NCBI GenBank assembly: GCA_947595235.1
Contig: CANQEP010000004.1
Coordinates: 1 to 45,700 of the forward strand
From: an uncultured Clostridia bacterium
GTDB taxonomy: Bacteria; Bacillota; Clostridia; Christensenellales; UBA1242
Direction: 5' to 3'
DNA: 45,700 bases
Shown here: positions 1-6,438 of the stretch, in pieces
Layout: each line of letters opens with the position of its first letter
How positions within the stretch are numbered: the stretch's first letter is position 1
Made by a program: the position numbers and the translations under genes
The notes under the pieces: generated by a model
What the model was told of the DNA's origin: nothing
Database searches by the model: none
The model's input: only the letters and a program-made list of their open reading frames with translations

Positions 1-537
1 GTCGCCAAAACTCTTTGCAACTGCCAAGATGTATGGAAAGGTTATGCTTGTTCCCTTAATGGTTGTGCAGTACTTGATAATCATGACAAGCGCCTCGGGC
101 TCAAAGTGGTGGTTCTCGATAAGGGTATAGTACTCATTGAACTCAATGGGCTTTATCATGCGACCGGCAAGAATGGTTTGGATTTGCTCGTTGAAGTCTT
201 TGTATTTGCCCTTGGCGCGAAGTTTTGAACTCCCCGAACTCTCTTTTGCCGAAAGGTACTTAACTTCAAGGGGCGACTTGTTCACAACTTGCACAAGCCC
301 AAGTTCTTGCCAATAGGCGTAGGCAGAAAAGATGTCGTCCTCGGTCAGCGACAAAACAGAACATATAGACGCAAGATTGTTGTCGTCACTACTAGGGTTT
401 GAGCAAAGCGACAAGCCATAAAGGTAGACCTTCACCGCGTTTTCGGGGGCATGAGGCATGAACTCGTTGATAAAAGTGTTGTCAACAAGAGTGCTGGTTG
501 ACATAGATAGTGAACTTGAATAACTGCAAAAAGACAT
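1..537 (-). CDS. DnaD-domain replication protein, N-terminal part (cut by window edge)
   Basis: I translated this minus-strand frame directly; it is open from the ATG at 537 through the window edge, giving 179 residues. The start TLVDNTFINEFMP followed by VKVYLYGLSL is typical of clostridial DnaD/DnaB_2-family proteins. These act in primosome assembly and helicase loading at the origin: an N-terminal winged-helix domain comes first and the DnaD domain later. The segment near residues 130-179 (FNEYYTLIENHHFEPEALVMI) fits the beginning of the DnaD domain. AAAGAGGAA lies just upstream of the ATG, and Met12 is a weaker alternative start. The C-terminus is outside the window. In this family a DnaC/DnaI-like loader often follows, which here would lie beyond position 1. 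Confidence 0.75.
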   Translation of the reverse strand, partial: MSFCSYSSSLSMSTSTLVDNTFINEFMPHAPENAVKVYLYGLSLCSNPSSDDNNLASICSVLSLTEDDIFSAYAYWQELGLVQVVNKSPLEVKYLSAKESSGSSKLRAKGKYKDFNEQIQTILAGRMIKPIEFNEYYTLIENHHFEPEALVMIIKYCTTIKGTSITFPYILAVAKSFGD

Positions 538-557
538 CTTTTGTTCCTCTTTAATTT

Positions 558-586
558 ATTTTAACATCAAAAAGTGTTTATGGCAA
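558..586 (-). promoter_or_regulatory. Promoter for the DnaD-domain gene
   Basis: Reading the minus strand, TTGCCA (586-581), a 17-base spacer and TAAAAT (563-558) with a TG just upstream of the -10 box. The predicted start of transcription is near 551, giving a leader of about 14 bases that contains the AGAGGA ribosome binding site. Confidence 0.6.
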
Positions 587-595
587 TAAATCTTT

Positions 596-1477
596 CTAAT
601 TTGTTTCATCAAATTTTCCACCAAAGTTGGGGGTGAAAGTCTCTGACGCGCTGCCAAGGTCTTGCACCAAAGTGTTGTTTAGACCAAGGTTGAGGGCATG
701 GTTAACCACGATTTTATACTCCAAATTGGTGAGTTTTCGGTTGATTTTGCGTTTTTTTGCCGCTTCACCTAGGGGTACATACTGGCTCATGAGTGAAATT
801 ATTGCATTTTTGCCCAAAATTTCACTGATTTTTGTTAAAATTTGCATACTTTCGCGAGAATATGTGGGCAAGACCATGTGTCTGACAATAATTCCCCTCA
901 TGAGTTTTTCGCCCTCAAAAACATTTGTTGGCTGTTGGCGCTTCATTTCTTTTAACGCCTCTATGCAAACTTCGGGGTAGTCTTTTGCAAGGCTCAGTTC
1001 ATCCGCGCTGGCACTTTCAATATACTTGAAGTCGGTGAGAAAGATGTCAACATAACCGCTTAGGGTTTTTAGGGTCTCCGCTTTTTCATAGCCCGACGTG
1101 TTCCAGATGACGGGGATGCGCGGTTTGTAGATTTTTAGCGCTTCCAAAATCTTGTCTGCGAAATGGGTGGGGGTGACAAGGTCGATGTTGCCCGCGCCCT
1201 TTCTTTCAAGGTCTTTAAAGATTTCGGCTAGTTCGCTTGGCGAAACCTCTTTGCCAACAATAAAGTGACTGATGTTGTAGTTTTGACAGTACACGCATTT
1301 GAGGTTGCAACCTGAAAAGAATATTGCTCCGCTCTTTTCATCGTCCTTTGTTAGCATGGGTTCTTCCCATTCGTGGAGCATTATTTTTGAGATGACCATG
1401 TTGTTTTTTGCACCGCAAAAGCCGACCGACATTTCGCGGTCAACTCCACAATTTCTTGGGCAGAGGTAACACTTCAT
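596..1477 (-). CDS. PflX-type radical SAM protein (pyruvate formate-lyase activase-like)
   Basis: 293 residues. The radical-SAM motif CxxxCxxC is at Cys57, Cys61 and Cys64 (GCNLKCVYCQN) and would hold the [4Fe-4S] cluster that cleaves S-adenosylmethionine. An N-terminal cysteine group (Cys3, Cys6, Cys10, Cys21) is also present, as in the COG1313/PflX family. These proteins resemble pyruvate formate-lyase activating enzymes, but their substrate is generally unknown. TNVFEGEKLMRGIIVRHMVL and VPLGEA are further family-type segments. The gene has no Shine-Dalgarno sequence; a TTGACT-17-CATACT promoter places the transcription start on the A of the ATG (leaderless). It is divergent from the AlkD-like gene. 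No glycyl-radical partner is visible nearby, so its target cannot be read from context. Confidence 0.85.
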   Translation of the reverse strand: MKCYLCPRNCGVDREMSVGFCGAKNNMVISKIMLHEWEEPMLTKDDEKSGAIFFSGCNLKCVYCQNYNISHFIVGKEVSPSELAEIFKDLERKGAGNIDLVTPTHFADKILEALKIYKPRIPVIWNTSGYEKAETLKTLSGYVDIFLTDFKYIESASADELSLAKDYPEVCIEALKEMKRQQPTNVFEGEKLMRGIIVRHMVLPTYSRESMQILTKISEILGKNAIISLMSQYVPLGEAAKKRKINRKLTNLEYKIVVNHALNLGLNNTLVQDLGSASETFTPNFGGKFDETN

Positions 1478-1483
1478 AGTGAA

Positions 1484-1512
1484 AGTATGAAATATAATTT
1501 TAATTTAGTCAA
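1484..1512 (-). promoter_or_regulatory. Leaderless-type promoter for the radical SAM gene
   Basis: On the minus strand TTGACT (1512-1507), spacer of 17, CATACT (1489-1484). Seven bases after the -10 box comes the A of the ATG at 1477, and no purine-rich ribosome binding site lies between them. Its -35 box lies 5 bases from the -35 box of the divergent promoter. Confidence 0.55.
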
Positions 1513-1517
1513 GTTGT

Positions 1518-1546
1518 TTGATAAAGTTCATAAAATGGTATATATT
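1518..1546 (+). promoter_or_regulatory. Leaderless-type promoter for the AlkD-like gene
   Basis: TTGATA (1518-1523), 17-base spacer, TATATT (1541-1546). The A of the ATG at 1553 is 7 bases after the -10 box and no Shine-Dalgarno sequence precedes it, so the mRNA would begin at the start codon. An overlapping extended -10 (TGG-TATATA, 1539-1544) is an alternative that moves the start by two bases. Confidence 0.55.
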
Positions 1547-1552
1547 TATTGC

Positions 1553-2242
1553 ATGGACAAACGGCTAGAAAAATTAAAGAGTCAACTTCTTTCTCTCTCT
1601 TCGGGGGAGAACTTTGTTGAGTTTTCAAAAAAGATTATGAAGACAAGCAAAGAGATTATTGGCGTTAAAGTTCCAACTCTGAGGCGAGTCGCAAAAGAAC
1701 TTGAAAAAAAGCCTCATGAGTTCATTTTTTCGCAAGACGGCAAGGTCTTTGAATTGACGCTCCTTGAGGGGATGATGATTTCTGGCATAAGAAACGCAGA
1801 AGAGGGCAAGAAGAGAATTGGTGCTTACTTAAAGAAGGTGGACTCTTGGGCTCTTGTTGACCTTTTGTTCCCATTAAAATTCATTAGCGGAAGCGAAGAG
1901 GACTTTTCGTTCTTTGCGGGGTTTCTTGATGGCGACGAGTTTTTTGCGAGGTTTGGCATTGTTGGTCTTTTGAAATATTTTACAAGGATTGAGTACTTTG
2001 ACAAGGTTATTGCAGTGCTTGAAGGGGTAAAATGCGAAAAATATTATGTTCTTATGGCAGAGGCGTGGCTTTTTAGTGAAATTATCATAAAAAATCCGCA
2101 AAATGCAGAAAAAATTATGCAAAAAATAATAAAAAATACGCAAATAAATTCTTTTGTTATTAATATGACCATACAAAAAGTGTGCGACAGTTACAGAGTG
2201 GGTAGTGAAACAAAAGATAAATTAAGGAAGTTAAAAGTATGA
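1553..2242 (+). CDS. AlkD-like DNA alkylation repair protein (HEAT-repeat)
   Basis: 229 residues from the chosen start. The pattern matches the DNA alkylation repair family (PF08713): an N-terminal helix, then GVKVPTLRRVAKEL, SWALVDLL, FARFGIVGLLKYF and YYVLMAEAWLFSE, all helical HEAT-like repeats. AlkD excises N3- and N7-alkylated purines without base flipping; small relatives in Clostridia are largely uncharacterised, so the substrate is inferred. An upstream in-frame ATG at 1487 would add 22 residues, but it lies in the promoter region, so I prefer 1553, where the -10 box predicts a leaderless mRNA. The stop overlaps the ATG of the next gene (ATGA), so the two are translationally coupled. 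Confidence 0.75.
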   Translation: MDKRLEKLKSQLLSLSSGENFVEFSKKIMKTSKEIIGVKVPTLRRVAKELEKKPHEFIFSQDGKVFELTLLEGMMISGIRNAEEGKKRIGAYLKKVDSWALVDLLFPLKFISGSEEDFSFFAGFLDGDEFFARFGIVGLLKYFTRIEYFDKVIAVLEGVKCEKYYVLMAEAWLFSEIIIKNPQNAEKIMQKIIKNTQINSFVINMTIQKVCDSYRVGSETKDKLRKLKV

Positions 2243-3567
2243 ACAAAAACGAAGAATATGAAGTTGACATAGTGGGCTACACCAGTGACGGGCAAGGAGT
2301 TGCAAGGCTTAACGGCTTTGTTATCTTCGTCCCTTTCGCCATTATGTGTGAAAGAGTGAGAGTGCACATTATTAAGGTCAACAAGACCTATGCGGTTGGA
2401 AAAATTGTGGAAATTATAATTGCGTCATCCGGCAGAGTTGAGCCACCTTGCCCATACTTTAAAAAGTGTGGGGGGTGCGACTTTCAACATATGAATTATG
2501 AAAAAAGCCTTGAAGTTAAGAAAAAAATTGTTGAAGATGCGATGACAAGAATTGGCGGTTTTGAAAATTCAGATGTAAAAAACACGCAAAAAAGCGACAA
2601 ATTTTACAATTACAGAAACAAATCTGCATTTCCAATAGCAATTGACAAAAACGGAAAGGCAAGGGTTTGTATGTATAAGATGCTGAGCCATGACCCCGTT
2701 TTTATTGACTCTTGCTGTCTTGCAACAGACAAAACAAATGAGGCGATAAAAGTGTTCAATTCGTTTTTGGAAACTCTGCCAAGCGAGGACGCCAAGGCAC
2801 TAAGATATATTGTTATAAGGCACATTGGGGACAAAATGCTGTTCACCATTGTTTTGACAAAAAACATAAGAGGGCTAAATGAACTTTTTGAGGCGCTAAA
2901 AAGTGGGCTCGGTTTTGACGAAAAACATATCGGGCTCTTTGTTTGCAAAAAGAAGGTGGACAACAACGTCATTTTGGAGGGGGACATACGGCACATTTTG
3001 GGCATAGAAAAGATTGAGCACTCGCTCATGGGGGTTCAAGTGGACATCTCGCCAATGAGTTTTTTTCAAGTGAACTTGTCCATAATGGAGAAAATTTATG
3101 AGAGCGTGCTTGAGAACTTTGATAGTTCGGACACCATTGTTGACGCCTATTCGGGAGCGGGGCTTATGTCGGCACTTCTTGCGAAGAAGGTCAAAAAGGT
3201 GGTTGGCATTGAGATTGTTAAAGAGGCGACTGCCGACGCAAACAAGGTCAAAGAGAAAAACGAACTTTCTAACCTTGAGAATATCAACGGCGATGTAAAC
3301 ATCATTTTGCCAAGGCTTGCCAAAGAGATTGGGGACTTCTCGCTTGTTGTTGACCCGCCAAGAAAGGGAATAGAAAAGTCGGTTGTTGAAACCATTATTA
3401 AGAGCGAACCAAGAAAAATTGTCTATGTTTCTTGCAATCCTTCAAGTCTGGCGCGCGACGTTAAACTTTTAAAAGAGGGGGGATACTTTCCTTCTAGCGT
3501 CACGCCATATGATATGTTCCCCGAGACTTGCCACGTTGAGAGCGTGGTGGTGCTAAAAAAGATTTGA
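2239..3567 (+). CDS. rlmD: TrmA/RlmD-family RNA (uracil-C5)-methyltransferase
   Basis: 442 residues, full length for the RumA/RlmD family. Residues 1-62 form a TRAM RNA-binding domain (GYTSDGQGVARLNG). Cys71, Cys77, Cys80 (CPYFKKCGGC) and a later cysteine near 160 would bind a [4Fe-4S] cluster. The SAM-binding Rossmann segment begins at VDAYSGAGLMSALLA, VDPPRKG starts near Val371, and the catalytic cysteine is Cys399 in VYVSCNPSSLARD. The enzyme transfers a methyl group from SAM to C5 of a uridine, most often U1939 of 23S rRNA (U747 in RlmCD-type enzymes); which site applies here cannot be told from sequence. It is coupled by ATGA overlap to the AlkD-like gene. Confidence 0.9.
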   Translation: MNKNEEYEVDIVGYTSDGQGVARLNGFVIFVPFAIMCERVRVHIIKVNKTYAVGKIVEIIIASSGRVEPPCPYFKKCGGCDFQHMNYEKSLEVKKKIVEDAMTRIGGFENSDVKNTQKSDKFYNYRNKSAFPIAIDKNGKARVCMYKMLSHDPVFIDSCCLATDKTNEAIKVFNSFLETLPSEDAKALRYIVIRHIGDKMLFTIVLTKNIRGLNELFEALKSGLGFDEKHIGLFVCKKKVDNNVILEGDIRHILGIEKIEHSLMGVQVDISPMSFFQVNLSIMEKIYESVLENFDSSDTIVDAYSGAGLMSALLAKKVKKVVGIEIVKEATADANKVKEKNELSNLENINGDVNIILPRLAKEIGDFSLVVDPPRKGIEKSVVETIIKSEPRKIVYVSCNPSSLARDVKLLKEGGYFPSSVTPYDMFPETCHVESVVVLKKI

Positions 3568-3585
3568 AGTGGGGTGCAAAATTCG

Positions 3586-3613
3586 TTGCTTTAATTTTTT
3601 TGCGTGATATAAT
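3586..3613 (+). promoter_or_regulatory. Promoter for the deoxyribosyltransferase-like/Nudix pair
   Basis: TTGCTT (3586-3591), spacer 16, TATAAT (3608-3613) with an upstream TGA extended -10. The predicted transcription start near 3620 leaves a leader of about 10 bases that is essentially just the GAGGT ribosome binding site. Confidence 0.6.
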
Positions 3614-3629
3614 ATTTGTGAGGTAGATT

Positions 3630-3941
3630 ATGAAAATTGTAACAATTAGTGGAAGCATGCGCTTTGCAAAGCAAATGAAAGATATTGCGAGGAAACTTGA
3701 AGCCGAACACAGAATTTGTGCGCTTCAACCTGTCTATAACAAGAAAAAGAACGAGACCGTTGAAAACATAGAGAACATTGTCAGTTGCCATTATCAAAAG
3801 ATTGACCTTTCTGACGCCCTTTATGTTGTTAACATTGACGGCTACATTGGTGAGGCGACCCATGACGAGATTGAGTATGCCAAGAAAAACAACAAAGAAA
3901 TTATTTATCATGAGCCTATAAAGTCAAAGAAGAGGAAATAG
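3630..3941 (+). CDS. Small nucleoside 2-deoxyribosyltransferase-like protein
   Basis: 103 residues. TISGSMRFAKQM at the N-terminus, DLSDALYVVNIDGYIGEAT in the second half and EIEYAKKNNKEIIY near the C-terminus resemble the nucleoside 2-deoxyribosyltransferase-like fold: a nucleotide-binding loop after strand 1, then an 'Asp-x-x-Asp-x-x-hydrophobic' strand, then a helix bearing a Glu. It is shorter than true deoxyribosyltransferases (about 150 residues), so catalysis is uncertain. GAGGT precedes the ATG. The stop codon is followed immediately by the ATG of a Nudix hydrolase, and the pair may act on (deoxy)nucleotides together; that is inference from context. Confidence 0.6.
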   Translation: MKIVTISGSMRFAKQMKDIARKLEAEHRICALQPVYNKKKNETVENIENIVSCHYQKIDLSDALYVVNIDGYIGEATHDEIEYAKKNNKEIIYHEPIKSKKRK

Positions 3942-4430
3942 ATGGAATACAAAGAGTATCGCGACAACCGACTTATGGAGTCGTATGAAAAATATCTTCG
4001 TGGCGAGACCTTCAAAAAGGTGCGCGCCATAGTTTTGTGTGGAGACAAAGTGCTCTTGATTCACGACAAGGGCAAAGATGTTGTCACTCTTCCCGGTGGT
4101 GGAGTTGAAGAAGGTGAAAACGTGCTTGACGCGGCAAAGCGCGAAACGCTTGAAGAGACGGGGTGCTCTGTTGAGCCAATCATGGTGGTTGACAAAACCT
4201 CGTATAGCGTTCCAATGAGCATTGGCGACGTTGACTTTGAGTCGGTGCGCGAGGCGTATTTTGTTTTGTGCACTCTCAAAGAAAAGGGGAATGCCGATGG
4301 TCTTTCGGGCGAGTATGAAAAGGGGCGCGACCTTTTTTTGGCGGACATTAACAAACTCAAAGACCTTCACGTTTCCAGCGGAGCAATTCAGACCATAAAG
4401 GCGTTTAACCTTGCGGGGCAGAAAAGTTAA
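3942..4430 (+). CDS. Nudix hydrolase
   Basis: 162 residues. A Nudix box runs over GGVEEGENVLDAA then KRETLEETGC, matching G-x5-E-x7-R-E-x-x-E-E-x-G; the glutamates of RExxEE bind the catalytic Mg2+. The preceding strand (KVLLIHDKGKDVVTLPGGG) is the usual entry to the box. Nudix enzymes hydrolyse nucleoside diphosphates linked to another moiety; the substrate cannot be told. The ATG starts one base after the upstream stop, with AGAGGA as ribosome binding site inside the previous gene, so the two are one operon. A strong hairpin terminator follows. Confidence 0.85.
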   Translation: MEYKEYRDNRLMESYEKYLRGETFKKVRAIVLCGDKVLLIHDKGKDVVTLPGGGVEEGENVLDAAKRETLEETGCSVEPIMVVDKTSYSVPMSIGDVDFESVREAYFVLCTLKEKGNADGLSGEYEKGRDLFLADINKLKDLHVSSGAIQTIKAFNLAGQKS

Positions 4431-4438
4431 AAGCAGTT

Positions 4439-4464
4439 GTCCACTTTTTGTGGACTTTTTTTAT
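4439..4464 (+). terminator. Intrinsic terminator after the Nudix gene
   Basis: GTCCAC, a five-T loop and GTGGAC, followed by a run of seven Ts. Confidence 0.8.
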
Positions 4465-4492
4465 TTTTGTTCATTTTGAGGGCTATTTTATT

Positions 4493-4520
4493 TGTAATAT
4501 ATTTTTTTTCTTGTTATAAT
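4493..4520 (+). promoter_or_regulatory. Promoter for the Ig-like lipoprotein
   Basis: TTGTAA (4493-4498), spacer 16, TATAAT (4515-4520) with a TG extension (TGTTATAAT). The transcription start is predicted near 4527, leaving a short leader with AAGGAG. Confidence 0.6.
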
Positions 4521-4542
4521 TATTTTGTATAAAGGAGTGCAT

Positions 4543-5622
4543 ATGAAAAAGTTTTTTACAAGTTTAATGATTTTACTTGTTTTGCCACTTACCTTTGTTT
4601 TTGCGGGTTGCAAGCCAAAGGACAGTGGAATAAGAATCTTTTTGGATGACGTTAAAACCGAGTTTGTTGTTGGCGAAGATATAACCACAAATGGGCTCAT
4701 TGTTGAACTTAGATACACCGACGGAACAAGTGTTGACGTTGCCGACTACAAGGTTGACACCTCGGGCGTTGACAAGACAAAGGCGGGCGAATACACCGTT
4801 GTTATTGAGTATCAAAAGCACAAACAGACCTATAAAGTTCACTACTACGAGAAGGGAACTATCACCGCTATCGACAACAATGTCTTTTTTGAGGGTCAAG
4901 ACTTTAGGAGCGCCAACCCAGTTTTGAGATACACGTCGGGCAAGGGCGACATCATGACCGTTGACGGCTACAGCGTTGAAAGTTTCGACAACGAAGAGGC
5001 GGGCGACGACAAGATTGCCGTTTTGTCATACCTTGGTGAAGAGTATGAGTGCAAAGTCAAGGTGGTTACAAAGGCCGATTACTACACCTATCTTATGGGC
5101 AAGATTGCCGGAGCAAACGCGCAAGTGTTCGTTAACTCTGTGCTCTATCACATTGATGATGACACGTTCTTTATCTCTTCTGCCCATGGCGACGGGGCAT
5201 ATGCAAAGACGGGTGAAAGCGAATATTGGATATATCTTGCAACTGTCACCGAAAAGTCGGGCGGAACAGTTACTTCTCACGAAGAAATGGACTACGAAAC
5301 TGCAATAAGAAACACCTTTAATCTTGCAAATGGACTTGTGACTATTCCAATTAGCGGGCTTTATCCTTCGGTCAGCGGGTTTGTTTCGGGATTCAGAACC
5401 GAGCATTTGGCTGAGCAAGATGTTAATATTGAGTATACGACTAGCGAATCTATTTTGACCGCGACTATCACTTCGGCGGATGAAACAACTAGCCTCACAT
5501 TTGAGATTAACCTTAGAACCTACACAATCTATTCGCTTGGCTACACGCTTGACGGGACCCAAGTCGACCTTGAGATAAATCCAACCTCGTTCACAATTCC
5601 AACAAAGCCAGTAGAAGAATAG
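4543..5622 (+). CDS. Lipoprotein with bacterial Ig-like domain
   Basis: 359 residues from the ATG preceded by AAAGGAG; an ATG-less extension upstream (4525) is not needed. A class II signal peptide (MKKFF..., hydrophobic core, lipobox FVFAGC) predicts export by Sec, diacylglyceryl transfer to Cys and anchoring to the outer face of the membrane. Residues about 30-95 (VVGEDITTNGLIVELRYTDG, then the TSGVDKTKAGEYTVVIEY segment) match the Big_3-type bacterial Ig-like fold. A second related module appears near residues 100-160 (FRSANPVLRYTSG, then KIAVLSYLGEEYECKVKV). The C-terminal half is beta-rich and unrecognised. It is a single-gene unit with its own promoter and terminator. The ligand is unknown. 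Confidence 0.8.
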   Translation: MKKFFTSLMILLVLPLTFVFAGCKPKDSGIRIFLDDVKTEFVVGEDITTNGLIVELRYTDGTSVDVADYKVDTSGVDKTKAGEYTVVIEYQKHKQTYKVHYYEKGTITAIDNNVFFEGQDFRSANPVLRYTSGKGDIMTVDGYSVESFDNEEAGDDKIAVLSYLGEEYECKVKVVTKADYYTYLMGKIAGANAQVFVNSVLYHIDDDTFFISSAHGDGAYAKTGESEYWIYLATVTEKSGGTVTSHEEMDYETAIRNTFNLANGLVTIPISGLYPSVSGFVSGFRTEHLAEQDVNIEYTTSESILTATITSADETTSLTFEINLRTYTIYSLGYTLDGTQVDLEINPTSFTIPTKPVEE

Positions 5623-5630
5623 AAAATTCT

Positions 5631-5659
5631 ATCGCTCAACCAAGGTTGGGCGATTTTTA
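5631..5659 (+). terminator. Intrinsic terminator after the Ig-like lipoprotein
   Basis: TCGCTCAACC pairs with GGTTGGGCGA (one G-U pair), followed by five Ts. Confidence 0.8.
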
Positions 5660-5692
5660 ATTGCAAACATTTTAAACATATTTGGAGGAAAC

Positions 5693-6319
5693 ATGAATCT
5701 TAACATAAAAATCAACTGTCACAGTTCAATTTGCATTGGCGACGAATATTACTTTGACCCATACAACATAAAAGAAGAAAAGCACAACGCCAGCGTGGTT
5801 TTTATAACTCACCCGCACTATGACCACCTTGACAAGTTGTCTATTATTGCAGTAAGCAACAGCAATACCACATTTGTTTGCCCTCTTGATGCAAAGAGCG
5901 GACTTGTTGATGCGGGCATAAGCGAAAAGAGAATTGTTGCGCTGTTGCCAAACGAGAAGTTTGAAATAAATGGTGTTGTTGGCTCAACTTTTCCGTCGTA
6001 TAACAAAACGAAGGCTTTTCATCCGCGGGCAAACAACTGGCTTGGGTATCACTTCACGCTTGGTGGAGCCAACTATGTTGTTTGTGGCGACACGGATGCA
6101 ACCGACGAACTGGCGCAAATAAAGACAGATGTTTTGTTCGTGCCGATTGGGGGAACATATACTATGGATGCCTCTGAGGCGGCCGGGCTTGTTAACAAAA
6201 TTGAGCCAAAGGTGGTTGTTCCCGTCCACTACGGGCTCATCGTCGGGACAAAAATCGACGAGGAAGTTTTTGAGAAAAAACTGAAAAAAGGCATAAAGTG
6301 TTTGAATTTTATTGATTGA
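5693..6319 (+). CDS. Metallo-beta-lactamase-fold hydrolase (COG2220/UlaG-like)
   Basis: 208 residues. The metal motif HxHxDH is present as HPHYDHLD (near residues 42-49). Further conserved points of the fold follow: an Asp in VCGDTDATDEL and a His in VVVPVHYG near the C-terminus. These place the protein in the COG2220 branch of the metallo-beta-lactamase superfamily, which includes UlaG and UPF0173 proteins, usually two-metal cytosolic hydrolases. The substrate cannot be told. TTTGGAGGAA sits just upstream of the ATG. The stop codon lies inside the first arm of its AT-rich terminator hairpin. Confidence 0.8.
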   Translation: MNLNIKINCHSSICIGDEYYFDPYNIKEEKHNASVVFITHPHYDHLDKLSIIAVSNSNTTFVCPLDAKSGLVDAGISEKRIVALLPNEKFEINGVVGSTFPSYNKTKAFHPRANNWLGYHFTLGGANYVVCGDTDATDELAQIKTDVLFVPIGGTYTMDASEAAGLVNKIEPKVVVPVHYGLIVGTKIDEEVFEKKLKKGIKCLNFID

Positions 6320-6343
6320 ATTATTAAAAAATCAATAATTTTT
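6309..6343 (+). terminator. AT-rich intrinsic terminator overlapping the stop codon
   Basis: TTATTGATT (6309-6317) pairs with AATCAATAA (6330-6338), followed by five Ts. The 5' arm overlaps the TGA of the hydrolase gene. Confidence 0.6.
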
Positions 6344-6377
6344 AGCATAATATGTTTATAATTAGTTGAAAAAAACA

Positions 6378-6406
6378 TTGTTTTTTTTGAACAAATGCAT
6401 TATAAT
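6378..6406 (+). promoter_or_regulatory. Promoter for the CvpA-like gene
   Basis: TTGTTT (6378-6383), spacer 17, TATAAT (6401-6406). The start is predicted near 6413, and the leader carries TTGGAGGAA before the ATG at 6439. Confidence 0.65.
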
Positions 6407-6438
6407 GGCAGTATAAACCAATTTTTTGGAGGAATTGT

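Noticed and set aside
1487..1552. Upstream ATG extension of the AlkD-like protein
   Set aside because: The added 22 residues overlap both promoter elements, and no ribosome binding site precedes that ATG.
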